DNA of 64,000 bases from an uncultured Acidimicrobiales bacterium (GCA_938041035.1 CALHYX010000003.1:1-64000); one strand, 5' to 3'. Positions 16,308 through 25,216 are shown, counted from the first letter of the stretch. Translations and numbers: made by a program. The notes: generated by a model not told the origin, from the sequence alone.

Positions 16308-17717
16308 ATGAGCACGACCGATGACCTTGGCCTCGATCTCAGCCGCTACAAGCTGGGCTGGAGCGATAAGGAAGACTACGTCTACAAGCCCAAGAAGGGC
16401 ATCGATGAGAACATCATCCGCGAGATGTCGTGGATGAAGGGCGAGCCCGACTGGATGCTCGACTTCCGGCTCAAGTCGTTCAAGCGGTTCGAGAAGCGGC
16501 CGATGCCCCACTGGGGCGGCAACATGGACGGCATCCACTTCGACGACATCTTCTATTACATCAAGCCCACCGAGGCGATGACCGACTCCTGGGACGACGT
16601 GCCCGAGGCGATCAAGGACACCTACGAAAAGCTCGGCATCCCCGAGGCCGAACGCGAGTACCTGGCCGGGGTCACCGCCCAGTACGAGTCCGAGGTCGTG
16701 TACCACCGCAACCGCGAAGACCTCGAAGAGCGCGGCGTCATCTTCTCCGACATGGACACCGCCCTGCGCGAGTATCCGCAGTTGGTGAAGCAGTACTTCG
16801 GCAAGATCATCCCGCCGAACGACAACAAGTTCTCCGCCCTCAACTCCTCGGTGTGGTCCGGCGGCTCGTTCATCTACGTGCCCGAGAACTGCGACATCCA
16901 GGATCTGCCGCTCCAGGCCTACTTCCGGATCAACGCCGAGAACATGGGCCAGTTCGAACGCACCCTGATCATCGCCGACAAGGGCTCGAAGGTGCACTAC
17001 ATCGAGGGCTGTTCGGCGCCGGTGTACACCTCGGACTCGCTGCACTCGGCCGTGGTAGAGATCGTGGTGAAAGAGGCCGCCCGGGTCACCTACACCACCA
17101 TCCAGAACTGGTCCTCGAACGTGTTCAACCTGGTCACCAAGCGGGCCCGGGTCGAAGCCGAAGGCCACATGGAATGGATCGATGGCAACATCGGCAGCCG
17201 GCTCACCATGAAGTACCCCGGCGTCGTCATGGTGGGACCCAAGGCCTCCGGCGAGGTGCTCTCGGTCGCTTACGCCGGCCCCGGTCAGCATCAAGACACC
17301 GGAGCAAAGATGGTGCACGCGGCGCCCGAGACCTCGTCCAAGATCGTGTCGAAGTCGATCTCCAAGGACGGTGGCCGCACCAGTTACCGCGGTCTCGTGC
17401 ACGTCGATCCCGAGGCCTACGGCTGCAAGAGCCATGTGCAGTGCGACGCCCTCATCCTCGACGACGAGTCGATCAGCGACACCTACCCCTACATGGAGGT
17501 CGGGTCTTCCGATGCGGTCATTGGCCATGAGGCCACGGTCAGCCGGGTCGCCGACGATCAGCTCTTCTACCTCATGAGCCGCGGGCTCACCGAGGAACAG
17601 GCGATGGGCATGGTGGTCAACGGCTTCATCGAGCCGATCACCCGCACCCTTCCCATGGAGTACGCGGTCGAGTGGAGTCGTCTGATCGAGCTGCAAATGG
17701 AGGGCTCGGTCGGCTGA
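16308..17717 (+). CDS. sufB: Fe-S cluster scaffold subunit SufB
   Basis: 469 residues, the usual length for SufB. It forms the SufBCD complex on which [4Fe-4S] clusters are built in the cytoplasm. Visible family landmarks are [10 protein letters not shown] near residue 51, [13 protein letters not shown] in the middle, [20 protein letters not shown], and [16 protein letters not shown] near the C terminus, which contains the conserved cysteine region, followed by [21 protein letters not shown] precedes the ATG at 16308. Unlike usual actinobacterial suf operons, the downstream gene is not sufD: a small Cys-rich gene and two minus-strand genes intervene. Confidence 0.95.
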   Translation: MSTTDDLGLDLSRYKLGWSDKEDYVYKPKKGIDENIIREMSWMKGEPDWMLDFRLKSFKRFEKRPMPHWGGNMDGIHFDDIFYYIKPTEAMTDSWDDVPEAIKDTYEKLGIPEAEREYLAGVTAQYESEVVYHRNREDLEERGVIFSDMDTALREYPQLVKQYFGKIIPPNDNKFSALNSSVWSGGSFIYVPENCDIQDLPLQAYFRINAENMGQFERTLIIADKGSKVHYIEGCSAPVYTSDSLHSAVVEIVVKEAARVTYTTIQNWSSNVFNLVTKRARVEAEGHMEWIDGNIGSRLTMKYPGVVMVGPKASGEVLSVAYAGPGQHQDTGAKMVHAAPETSSKIVSKSISKDGGRTSYRGLVHVDPEAYGCKSHVQCDALILDDESISDTYPYMEVGSSDAVIGHEATVSRVADDQLFYLMSRGLTEEQAMGMVVNGFIEPITRTLPMEYAVEWSRLIELQMEGSVG

Positions 17718-17766
17718 TTTCGGGTTGCGCGTCCGCTTTGGACGCCCGACACGCCATCATGGGTTC

Positions 17767-18126
17767 ATGCCAATGCGGCAGAACTGCAAGTACTTCGAAA
17801 GCCGCACCTACCCCAGCGGGGACACGGTGCGAAAGTGCGATCTCGACCTCGCGCCCGAGGCGCCGTGGCGCTGCCCGGACGACTGTCCGAGCTTCGCCCC
17901 GCGCATGGTCGACGTCGACTGGAAGTACGGCACCATGATCACGCCACCGACCCCGGCCGAGCCGGAGTCCCTGGGCGAGGATCCCTCTATCGCCGCGCTG
18001 CTCGACGCCGCCGAGGACATCGTGAACGCGGCGGGTCCCCAGGTGCGCGCCGATGTCGATGCTGAAAAGGCAAAGGCGGCAAAGCGAGGGTTGTTCGGCC
18101 GACTGTTTCGTCGGCGGAAGCGCTAG
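17767..18126 (+). CDS. Small cysteine-containing protein downstream of sufB
   Basis: About 119 residues from ATG 17767 (MPMRQNCKYFESRTYPSG). The N-terminal half holds four cysteines: QNCKYF, RKCDLD, WRCPDDCPSF. This spacing could bind a metal or Fe-S cluster (inference). The middle is acidic and helical (IAALLDAAEDIVNAAG) and the end is basic (RGLFGRLFRRRKR). It follows sufB by 49 bases; a hairpin GCGTCC/GGACGC (17729-17745) lies in the gap. I do not recognise a named family. Its position suggests a possible role linked to Fe-S assembly or simply co-expression. Confidence 0.7.
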   Translation: MPMRQNCKYFESRTYPSGDTVRKCDLDLAPEAPWRCPDDCPSFAPRMVDVDWKYGTMITPPTPAEPESLGEDPSIAALLDAAEDIVNAAGPQVRADVDAEKAKAAKRGLFGRLFRRRKR

Positions 18127-18132
18127 CGGTAC

Positions 18133-18759
18133 CTACGCGGCGACCGGGCAGCGTTCCAGCAGGAACACTCGCCCCGAGTCGGCGGCGGCGCTGAGCTGGT
18201 CGACGACCTTCACGCCGTCGTGGTCATCGAGGAAGACATCCCAGACGAAGCCGGCGTCAGCGAAGTTCTCGAACGCGACGATGGTGGTATCGCCGAAGCG
18301 GTCGACGCTCCAACGCAGCAGGGCGTCGAGGTCGGCCGAGGCGCCGGCGCCGAGGTTGAGCACCGAGATTTTCTCGATCGGGTGACGGGTCGCCGGATCA
18401 TCGGCGAGCTGGTCGCGCAGCGGGCCGCCGAAGACGACCGCACGGTTGCCGTCGGCTCCCTGATCGCGCAGTTGTGCTCGCACCCGTTCGGCGTAACGGT
18501 GGGTCAGGAAGTGATAGGAGCGGAGCCGGCCCTGCGCCGCCAGTCGGGTCGCGTGCAACATGTTCACGCTGGCCGAACCATCGTCGGTGACCAGGTGCAC
18601 GACCGATCCGGGTGCCGGGTCTTCCGCGGCCAGCCGGTTGAGTGCCGCCACCCACGCTTCGACCGTTGTGGCCGCTGACCTCAGCCGCAGCATCGAACCC
18701 ACATGTTTGTGGAGTTGACCCGCGACAACAAGGTGTACGAGGTTCCCGCCTGTACCCAT
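18133..18759 (-). CDS. Hypothetical protein, possibly nucleotide/SAM-fold
   Basis: 208 residues from ATG 18759, chosen over the in-frame TTG at 18780 because it has GGGAAA just upstream. The sequence alternates strands and helices (VHLVTDDGSASVNML, NRAVVFGGPL, KISVLNLGAGASADLDALL, FLDDHDGVKVVDQL), compatible with a Rossmann-like fold, but I recognise no family. It lies convergent to the sufB unit, with only 6 bases between stops, and shares a leader motif with the GT4 gene at 14877-16019, which suggests joint regulation. A role in surface glycan formation is possible. Confidence 0.6.
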   Translation of the reverse strand: MGTGGNLVHLVVAGQLHKHVGSMLRLRSAATTVEAWVAALNRLAAEDPAPGSVVHLVTDDGSASVNMLHATRLAAQGRLRSYHFLTHRYAERVRAQLRDQGADGNRAVVFGGPLRDQLADDPATRHPIEKISVLNLGAGASADLDALLRWSVDRFGDTTIVAFENFADAGFVWDVFLDDHDGVKVVDQLSAAADSGRVFLLERCPVAA

Positions 18760-18769
18760 GATTTCCCGT

Positions 18770-18823
18770 CTTTCCGCCAATACACGAGCGCGACAGTAGG
18801 TCGATCCGCCCGTTGAGGCAACC
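18770..18823 (-). promoter_or_regulatory. Upstream element shared with the 16019 GT4 gene
   Basis: GGTTGCCTCAA (minus strand, 18823-18813) and TGGCGGAAAG (18779-18770) match the leader of the GT4 gene that starts at 16019. The spacing between the two parts differs (33 versus 10 bases), so they may be separate signals. Confidence 0.35.
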
Positions 18824-18928
18824 CGGTTCCACCTGCAGCCATGACCACGCAGAGTAGTCGATCCTGGGCCGAAAACGCCAGCGGGTGCAACCGAAACAGG
18901 CCGAGCGCCCTAGACGCGTCCAAATGGC

Positions 18929-19972
18929 CTAGAGGGTGGCGTACAGCTCGTTGTAGGCGTCGCCGATGGCCGGCCACTCGAACCGGCTCACGTCGGGTAG
19001 GCCCGAGCGCGGTGCGAGCGCCCAGCGGCACAGGTCGTCGAGCTTGTCGGCGGTGATGTCGCCCGCGAGCGTGGCCACCCATTCCTCGCCGACCACGTCG
19101 GTCAGGAAGTCGGCCTGCGGTCCCGGACTCATCACCACCGGTAACCCGTGGGTGAGGGAGAGCAACGCGGCGGCCGAGGTGAAGGCTTCGGCTTGGAGGG
19201 CGATGGCGGCGTGGCCGGCGACCAGCACCTCGTGAATCCGGTCGGCCTCGGCGTAGCCGTACTCCGTGGTGACCGCGTCGGTTCGGGCGGTGATGCGATC
19301 GAGCTCAACCCGCACGTCCGGGTCCTTGTCGAGCCCGATGATGTCGAGCCGGATGCGACCGGCCCCGAGCGTCTCGGCCGCCGTTCCCAACTCGACCAGG
19401 CGCTTGTACGGGGCGATGCGGCCGGCGGCGACGAACACCACGGGCCCGCCATCGGCGTCGGGGTGCGCCGGGCGCGGCGGGCCAAACCGGGTGACGCCGA
19501 TGGGGATGAGGGTCTTGGGCACGCCGGTGAGCTCGGGGTAGCGGTCGTCGAGCAACCGGTCGTGGCCGCCGGACAACAACACGACGTGGTCGGCCATCCC
19601 CAGGATCCTGCGGTAGCCCCATCGTTCGCGCCGGCTCTCGAACCCGTCGTGGGGCGCCAGGTTGTGCGCCGTGTAGACGAGCGGAAATCCTCGCAACCGC
19701 AACAGCGCGACGACCGCCAGGCCCCACAGCGCCTTGGCGACGCGCTTGGGTGCGTTGGCCAGGATGGGACGCATCACGTACTCGGGCCAGTGGATGTGAA
19801 CGATGCGGCGCGGGCCCAGCAGCCGGCGAGGGGTGAGCGCCTCCATCGCGATGCCGTGGCCCCGCAGTTCGCCGGCGAGGTCGTGGATGTAGTCCGAAGG
19901 CGTTCGGTCATCGGGGGCCGGGTGCCAGAGCACGGTCCGGGTGCTCGAAACCGGTGTTTGCGGGCTCGTCAT
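18929..19972 (-). CDS. GT4-like glycosyltransferase
   Basis: 347 residues from ATG 19972. The N-terminal domain has IVHIHWPEYV and FPLVYTAHNLAPHDGFE, common in GT4 enzymes of glycan clusters. The donor domain has VVFVAAGRIAPYKRLVELG and DIIGLDKDPDVRVEL; the final EAFTSAAALLSLTHGLPVVMS replaces the usual E-x7-E loop. TACACT lies 9 bases before the ATG, so the transcript is nearly leaderless. The gene is divergent from sufD, and the suf operator at 20013-20026 lies about 40 bases upstream of its start, so it may be co-regulated with Fe-S genes. Confidence 0.75.
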   Translation of the reverse strand: MTSPQTPVSSTRTVLWHPAPDDRTPSDYIHDLAGELRGHGIAMEALTPRRLLGPRRIVHIHWPEYVMRPILANAPKRVAKALWGLAVVALLRLRGFPLVYTAHNLAPHDGFESRRERWGYRRILGMADHVVLLSGGHDRLLDDRYPELTGVPKTLIPIGVTRFGPPRPAHPDADGGPVVFVAAGRIAPYKRLVELGTAAETLGAGRIRLDIIGLDKDPDVRVELDRITARTDAVTTEYGYAEADRIHEVLVAGHAAIALQAEAFTSAAALLSLTHGLPVVMSPGPQADFLTDVVGEEWVATLAGDITADKLDDLCRWALAPRSGLPDVSRFEWPAIGDAYNELYATL

Positions 19973-20012
19973 ATTCGCCGAAGTGTACCGCGTCCGATGC
20001 CACCGATTTTCT

Positions 20013-20028
20013 CCTACGCCGATAGGAT
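20013..20028 (+). promoter_or_regulatory. sufD suf operator overlapping a leaderless -10 box
   Basis: CCTAC-GCCG-ATAGG (20013-20026) is an inverted repeat with one mismatch, and its left half extends to TTTTCTCCTAC, matching the ATAGGAGAAAT half-site of the other suf units. TAGGAT (20023-20028) is a good -10 box; the GTG start at 20035 lies 6 bases on, implying a leaderless mRNA. A clear -35 is not seen. Confidence 0.6.
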
Positions 20029-20034
20029 TAATCG

Positions 20035-21267
20035 GTGCTCAACCCTGCAGAATCAGCTGCGTTGCCCGGCCCGGAATGGCTTGTCGAACGCCGCCGCGCC
20101 GCTGCCGAACGGCTCGCGAATCTCCCCGTGCCCACCGTCGAAGAAGAGGTCTGGCGCTACAGCCGGATCGGTGAGGTCGACTTCGAGTCTCGGCCGGCGA
20201 CGACGGTCGCCGGACCGGCCCCGGCCGACATCGCCCTCGCCGACACCACTCCGGCTGCGGTGGTCAAGGTGGCCAACGGCTTCGTGGTCGATATCGCGGT
20301 CGCCGACGACGCCGTGTTCTCGCTGCGAATCGCGGGCGACGACGACGCCGCGGCCCTCGACCGCTTCGACAACCACGATGTGGTCACCGCGATCAACGAC
20401 GCGGCGGCCCCAACCCCGCTGATCCTCGACGTGCCTCGGTCCAAGACGGTCGAAGGGCCGATCCTGATCGTGCACGAGAACTCCGCCGTCGGGGCCACCG
20501 TGGCCAGCCGCCTGGTCGGATCCATCGGCGAGGACGCCGAGGTCACCATCATCGAGCATCGCACCTCCACCGCCGGCGACCAGCTGGTCATCCCGATGGT
20601 CGAAATCGATGTGGCTCAGGCCGCCCGGGTCACCTACCTCGACGTGCAGCGCCTGCACACCGATACCTGGCAACTGGGCCAGCTGTCGGCCAGCGTCGGC
20701 GCCCAGGCTACGGTCACCATGTCCCAGGTTGGGCTCGGCGGTGGCTACGCCCGCATGCGCGCCGACTGCCGACTCGTCGGGCGCGGGGCCACCGGCAATC
20801 TCGCCGCCATGTACTTCGGCGACGAGGACCAGACGCTGGATTTCCGCACGTTCCAGGATCACCTGGCCCCCGACACCACCAGCGACCTGCTTTTCAAGGG
20901 TGCCGTCGGCGGTCACGCCCGTTCGGTGTACAGCGGTCTCATTCGGGTGGCTCCCGAGGGCGCCGGCACCAACGCGTTCCAAACGAACCACAACATCAAG
21001 TTGTCCGAGCACGCCCAGGTTGAATCGGTTCCGAACCTCGAGATCGAAAACGACGACGTGCGCTGTAGCCACGCCTCCACGGTGGGCCCCATCGATGCGG
21101 ATCAGCGCTTCTATCTCGAGTCCCGCGGCGTACCGCCGACCGAAGCCGAGCGGCTGGTCGTGAGCGGGTTCTTCGATGAGGTGCTGCACGGCTTCCCCTA
21201 CGGGTCCGTCGTCGACGCCCTCGTGCGCGGCGACATAACGACCAAGCTCGACCGGAGGTTCACGTGA
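20035..21267 (+). CDS. sufD: Fe-S cluster assembly protein SufD
   Basis: 410 residues from GTG 20035. SufD pairs with SufB and SufC2 in the cytoplasmic scaffold complex and is linked to iron acquisition. The beta-helical core and the family C-terminal signature are clear: GHARSVYSGLIRVAPEGAGT, then TNHNIKLSEHAQVESVPNLEI, then DVRCSHASTVGPIDADQRFYL and SRGVPPTEAERLVVSGFF. The stop overlaps the Rieske gene by 4 bases. The N-terminal region WLVERRRAAAERLANLPVPT is the helical cap usual for SufD. Confidence 0.92.
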   Translation: MLNPAESAALPGPEWLVERRRAAAERLANLPVPTVEEEVWRYSRIGEVDFESRPATTVAGPAPADIALADTTPAAVVKVANGFVVDIAVADDAVFSLRIAGDDDAAALDRFDNHDVVTAINDAAAPTPLILDVPRSKTVEGPILIVHENSAVGATVASRLVGSIGEDAEVTIIEHRTSTAGDQLVIPMVEIDVAQAARVTYLDVQRLHTDTWQLGQLSASVGAQATVTMSQVGLGGGYARMRADCRLVGRGATGNLAAMYFGDEDQTLDFRTFQDHLAPDTTSDLLFKGAVGGHARSVYSGLIRVAPEGAGTNAFQTNHNIKLSEHAQVESVPNLEIENDDVRCSHASTVGPIDADQRFYLESRGVPPTEAERLVVSGFFDEVLHGFPYGSVVDALVRGDITTKLDRRFT

Positions 21268-21620
21268 CCGAAACCGCAACGCCCGGCGCCGACCCGGTTC
21301 GGATCGGCGCGGTCGCCGACTTCGATGTCGACAGCGCCCGACGCATCGACATCGACGGTCACCGGGTGGCCGTCGTGCGGATCGCCGACGACTTCTACGC
21401 GATCGGCGATCAGTGCAGCCACGCCGACGTCTCGCTCGCCGAAGGCGACGTCGACACCGACGAGCTCGCCCTCGAATGCTGGAAGCACGGCAGCCTGTTC
21501 TGCCTGAAGTCCGGCGAGGCGTTGACCCTTCCGGCCATCCGTCCGGTCCCGGTGTACACCGTGACCGTCGACGGCGACGATGTGCTTCTGGGCCTGGGCA
21601 CCGAGGAGGCCTCCCGATGA
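21264..21620 (+). CDS. Rieske-type [2Fe-2S] ferredoxin
   Basis: 118 residues. The Rieske ligand motifs are CSHADVSLAEG (Cys-X-His) and ECWKHGSLFCL (Cys-X2-His), as in non-heme-iron oxygenase ferredoxin subunits. The fold is the small beta-sandwich type, with no signal peptide, so it is cytoplasmic. In several actinobacteria a Rieske protein lies within the suf operon between sufD and sufC, as here; it is proposed to be an electron donor, but its role is unproven. It overlaps both neighbours by 4 bases. Confidence 0.9.
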   Translation: MTETATPGADPVRIGAVADFDVDSARRIDIDGHRVAVVRIADDFYAIGDQCSHADVSLAEGDVDTDELALECWKHGSLFCLKSGEALTLPAIRPVPVYTVTVDGDDVLLGLGTEEASR

Positions 21621-22420
21621 CGGAGCTGGTAATCGAAGGGCTGCGAGCCCGCGTCGGCGGCACCGAGGTGCTCCAGGGCGTCGACATCACCGTGCGCAGC
21701 GGCGAGGTGCACGCGGTCATGGGGCCAAACGGTTCGGGAAAGTCGACCCTCAGCCATGTGCTGATGGGGCGCCCCGGCTACGAGGTCACCGGAGGTACCG
21801 CCAGGCTCGACGGCGTGGACCTGCTCGGGCTCGAGACCTGGGAGCGGGCCAAGGCCGGGTTGTTTCTCGCCATGCAGTACCCGATCGAGGTGCCGGGCGT
21901 GTCGCTGGTCGACATGCTCGAGAGCTCCGCGGTCGCCGCGGGTCGTGATCGCTCGGCCGTCAGCGCCGAGTTGGCCGCCGAGGCCGACCGCATCGGCTTC
22001 GATCGCCGGTTCCTCGACCGCGCCCTCAACGTCGACCTGTCCGGCGGCGAACAGAAGCGCAACGAGACCCTGCAGATGGGTGTTCTCAACCCCGCGATCG
22101 CCATCCTCGATGAGCTCGACAGCGGCCTCGACGTCGACGGTCTGCGCACGATCAGCGAGCACATCGAGGCGGCGACGAACGCCACGCGGGGCGATCGCGA
22201 CCCGCTCGGCGTACTCGTGATCACGCACTACAGCCGCCTCCTCGAGCAGTTGCGCCCCGACGTGGTCCACGTCCTGGCCCAGGGGCGCATCCAGACCACC
22301 GGAGGTCCGGAGTTGGCCGACGAACTCGAACGCACCGGGTACGCCGAATGGACGGCCGCACCGGCAGCGGCATCCGCCCCGGACCCGATGGCGGACCCGT
22401 TCGCGGACCCCCTCGCCTGA
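21617..22420 (+). CDS. sufC: Fe-S assembly ATPase SufC (copy 1)
   Basis: 267 residues from ATG 21617, which overlaps the Rieske stop. ABC ATPase landmarks are Walker A GPNGSGKST, the SufC-specific signature LSGGEQKRNETLQM, Walker B AILDELDSGLDVDGL, and the switch histidine in VITHYSRLLE. It is a soluble ATPase that drives the SufBD scaffold. The C terminus carries an extra Ala/Pro/Asp tail (APDPMADPFADPLA) absent from copy 2 (25213-25968). The two copies share the ABC core but differ markedly between the motifs. Confidence 0.9.
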   Translation: MTELVIEGLRARVGGTEVLQGVDITVRSGEVHAVMGPNGSGKSTLSHVLMGRPGYEVTGGTARLDGVDLLGLETWERAKAGLFLAMQYPIEVPGVSLVDMLESSAVAAGRDRSAVSAELAAEADRIGFDRRFLDRALNVDLSGGEQKRNETLQMGVLNPAIAILDELDSGLDVDGLRTISEHIEAATNATRGDRDPLGVLVITHYSRLLEQLRPDVVHVLAQGRIQTTGGPELADELERTGYAEWTAAPAAASAPDPMADPFADPLA

Positions 22421-23436
22421 TGCGGGTTCTCGTCACCGGCGCAGCCGGCTACATCGGTTCGCACTCGTGTGTGGAGTTGGCTCAGGCCGGCCACGAGGTC
22501 GTCGGTATCGACAACTTCAATAACTCCTATCCCGCGGCCGTCGAGCGCATGAACGAGGTCGCCGGCACCGAGATCGTCGTCCACGAGGTCGACCTGACCG
22601 ACCGCGCGGCCACCCGCGCCGTGTTCGAGCAGGCCCAGCCCGAGGCCGTCGTGCACTTCGCCGCTCTCAAGGCGGTGGGCGAGTCGGTCGAGCAGCCGCT
22701 CGAGTACCAGCGGGTCAACATCGGCTCCACCGTCTCGATCGGCGAGGCCATGAACGCCGTCGGCTGCAAGAAGATGATCTTCTCGTCGTCGTGCACCGTC
22801 TACGGCGAGCCCCAGTGGACCCCGGTCGGCGAGGATCACCCGCTATCGGTGATCAACCCCTACGGGCGCACCAAGCTGCAGATCGAGAACCTCCTGCGCG
22901 ACGCCGAGGTGGCCTACGGCTGGAACTCGATCTGCCTGCGCTACTTCAACCCCGTCGGCGCGCATCCCAGCGGCCGCATGGGAGAGGCGGCCAAGGGCAC
23001 GCCCGTGAACCTCATGCCGTTGGTGCTCGCCGCGGCCAACGGCACCCGCCCGCCGGTCAAGGTGTTCGGCGACGACTACGACACCCGCGACGGCAGCGCC
23101 ATCCGCGACTACCTGCACGTGGTCGATCTCGCCCGGGGACACGTCGCCGCGGTCGAGGCCGCCGGTGAAGATGCCGGCTGGGATACGGTCAATCTGGGCA
23201 CCGGCACCGGAAGCACCGTGTTCGAGGTGATCAACACCACCGCCGAGGTGCTCGGCACGGAGGTGCCGCACGAGGTCGTCGGTCGCCGACCGGGCGACGC
23301 CGCCGCGGTGTACGCCGATGCCAGCAAGGCCGCCGAGACGCTCGGCTGGCGCGCCGAACGCACGCTGCGCAACATGATCGCCGACCAGCAGGCCTGGGAA
23401 CAGGCGATCGTCGCCGACGCCGACTTCGGGCGTTAG
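22420..23436 (+). CDS. galE: UDP-glucose 4-epimerase GalE
   Basis: 338 residues from ATG 22420, sharing one base with the sufC stop (TGATG). It interconverts UDP-glucose and UDP-galactose in the cytoplasm, supplying galactose for surface glycans. Visible are the NAD-binding VTGAAGYIGSHS at the N terminus, SSSCTVYG with the catalytic Ser/Thr, the NPYGRTK motif with catalytic Tyr and Lys, and the GalE-type IRDYLHVVDLARGH. Its tight coupling to the suf operon is unusual; the gene could also be read through from sufD. Confidence 0.92.
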   Translation: MRVLVTGAAGYIGSHSCVELAQAGHEVVGIDNFNNSYPAAVERMNEVAGTEIVVHEVDLTDRAATRAVFEQAQPEAVVHFAALKAVGESVEQPLEYQRVNIGSTVSIGEAMNAVGCKKMIFSSSCTVYGEPQWTPVGEDHPLSVINPYGRTKLQIENLLRDAEVAYGWNSICLRYFNPVGAHPSGRMGEAAKGTPVNLMPLVLAAANGTRPPVKVFGDDYDTRDGSAIRDYLHVVDLARGHVAAVEAAGEDAGWDTVNLGTGTGSTVFEVINTTAEVLGTEVPHEVVGRRPGDAAAVYADASKAAETLGWRAERTLRNMIADQQAWEQAIVADADFGR

Positions 23437-23437
23437 C

Positions 23438-23460
23438 GGCGGGGCCCCGACCGGGCCGCC
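23438..23460. terminator. GC-rich hairpin between convergent galE and sufU
   Basis: GGCGG-gg-CCC and GGG-CCGCC form an 8-bp stem with a 2-base bulge and a 5-base loop in the 62-base gap between the convergent galE and sufU stops. No T-run follows, so it may work as a weak or bidirectional terminator. Confidence 0.4.
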
Positions 23461-23498
23461 GATGTCGAGGACAGACCAGGCGCCGACAGGCGCGCGGC

Positions 23499-23981
23499 TC
23501 AGCTGACCGCGGGGTGTTCGTCGATGCCCTGGAGCAGGGTGTTCCAGCCGAGCGTGGCGCACTTGATCCGTACGGGGAACTTCACGACCCCGCGCATGGC
23601 TTCGAGGTCGCCCATCGGGAACTCGGCGTCGACGATCGAGTCGGCTTCGGACTCCGATCCGTCGCCGCCGATCTCCCTTTCGTGGATCGACATCATCGAC
23701 TTGAACGAGCTGGTCAGCTGCTGGACCTCGTCGATGGTCTTGCCCTTGACCGCGGCCGACATCATCGAGGCGGACGCCATCGAGATCGAGCAACCCTGGC
23801 CGCCGATCTTCACGTCGGTCACGACGCCGCCCTCGTCGATGTCGAGGAACACCACGACCTCGTCGCCGCACAGCGGGTTGAACCCCTCGGTGCGCGTCGC
23901 CGGCTCGCCCAGCTCGCCCCGGTTTCGCGGCGAACGATAGTGGTCGATGATGATTTCTCGGTAGAGATCTTCGAGGCCCAT
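23499..23981 (-). CDS. sufU: SufU-type sulfur-relay/scaffold protein
   Basis: 160 residues. SufU is a zinc-dependent sulfurtransferase that accepts persulfide from SufS. The three ligand cysteines appear as NPLCGDEV, GGQGCSISMASASMM and IKCATLGWNTL, with the Asp of CGD as fourth ligand. It starts 8 bases after the sufS stop on the minus strand, giving the order sufC-sufS-sufU. The length fits the actinobacterial SufU proteins. There is no paaD/sufT gene after it in this window; galE converges on it instead. Confidence 0.92.
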   Translation of the reverse strand: MGLEDLYREIIIDHYRSPRNRGELGEPATRTEGFNPLCGDEVVVFLDIDEGGVVTDVKIGGQGCSISMASASMMSAAVKGKTIDEVQQLTSSFKSMMSIHEREIGGDGSESEADSIVDAEFPMGDLEAMRGVVKFPVRIKCATLGWNTLLQGIDEHPAVS

Positions 23982-23989
23982 GGTGACTC

Positions 23990-25216
23990 CTAGAGGGCGA
24001 ACATATCGGCGGCGCTCAGCGTGTCGGCGAGGGCGTCGATATCGGATTCGTCGTTGTAGAGGTACAGCGAAGCGCGCGTGGTGGCGTTCTCACCCAGCAC
24101 CTTCATCAGCGGCTTGGCGCAATGGTGGCCGGCTCGCACGCAGATGTTCTGCTCGTCGAGCACCTGGGCGATGTCGTGGGGGTGCACACCCTTGTAGGTG
24201 AACGAGAATACGCCGCCCCGACTCGCCGGCTCCGACGGCCCGTGGATCGTGATGTCGTCGCCGTGGCGCTCGGTGAGGGTGCGCATGGCGTAACCGGTGA
24301 GCGAAACCTCGTGTTCGCGGATGGCTTCCATGCCGACGGCGCTCAGGTAGTCGACCGCAGCACCGAGCCCGACCGCGGCATCGACGGCCGGGGTGCCCGC
24401 CTCGAACTTCCAGGGCAACTCGGTGGTCGTGAACCCCTCTTTGGTGACGTTGAGGATCATCTCGCCGCCGCCGAGAAACGGCGGCATGGCCTCGAGGAGT
24501 TCGGTACGCCCCCACAGCGCGCCGATGCCCATGGGGCCGAGCATCTTGTGGCCGGTGAAGGCGACGAAGTCGGCCCCCATCGCCTGCACATCGGTCGGCA
24601 GGTGGGGTACGTGTTGGCTGGCATCGACGATGACGGTGGCGCCGGCGGCATGGGCCAGCGCGCTCAGCTCGGCGACCGGCGTGATCGTGCCCAGCACGTT
24701 CGACATGGCGGTGAACGACAACAGCTTTGCTCCGTCGAGCAGACGGTCGATCTCGCGCAGATCGAGCTGGCCGTCGGGGGTGATCGGAATCCAGCGGAGC
24801 TCGATGCCGCGCTCGGCGGCCAACATGTGCCAGGGGACGATGTTGGCGTGGTGTTCCATCTCGGTGAGCACGACGGCGTCGCCTTTGCCCAGGTTGGCCC
24901 GGCCCCAGGTCTGGGCGAGCAGGTTGAGCAGCTCGGTGACGTTCTTGGCAAAGATCACCTCGTGGACCGCCGGCGCGTTGATGAACCGGGCGACCTTGGC
25001 TCGGGCCCCTTCGAGTGCCTCGGTGGCCTCGTGCGCGAGCTTGTAGCTACCGCGGTGCACGTTGGCGTTCGAACGCTCGTAGTACTCGGCCATCGCGTCG
25101 ATGACCATCTGCGGTTTCTGCGAGGTGTTGGCCGAGTCGAGGTAGATGAGCGGCTTGTCGTCGAAGGTGCGGGCCAGGACGGGGAAGTCGGCCTTGTGGC
25201 CGGCGAGCGGGCTCAC
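23990..25216 (-). CDS. sufS: Cysteine desulfurase SufS
   Basis: 408 residues from the GTG at 25216, which overlaps the sufC stop by 4 bases. It removes sulfur from cysteine using PLP and hands it to SufU. Visible are the substrate-binding YLDSANTSQKP, the PLP-Asp region ATVIVDASQHVPHL, the Schiff-base lysine in FVAFTGHKMLGPMGIGALWG, and the catalytic cysteine in VRAGHHCAKPLMKVLG, which identifies group II (SufS/CsdA) enzymes. The open frame continues upstream to 25585 but that extension is a shadow of sufC. Confidence 0.93.
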   Translation of the reverse strand: MSPLAGHKADFPVLARTFDDKPLIYLDSANTSQKPQMVIDAMAEYYERSNANVHRGSYKLAHEATEALEGARAKVARFINAPAVHEVIFAKNVTELLNLLAQTWGRANLGKGDAVVLTEMEHHANIVPWHMLAAERGIELRWIPITPDGQLDLREIDRLLDGAKLLSFTAMSNVLGTITPVAELSALAHAAGATVIVDASQHVPHLPTDVQAMGADFVAFTGHKMLGPMGIGALWGRTELLEAMPPFLGGGEMILNVTKEGFTTTELPWKFEAGTPAVDAAVGLGAAVDYLSAVGMEAIREHEVSLTGYAMRTLTERHGDDITIHGPSEPASRGGVFSFTYKGVHPHDIAQVLDEQNICVRAGHHCAKPLMKVLGENATTRASLYLYNDESDIDALADTLSAADMFAL

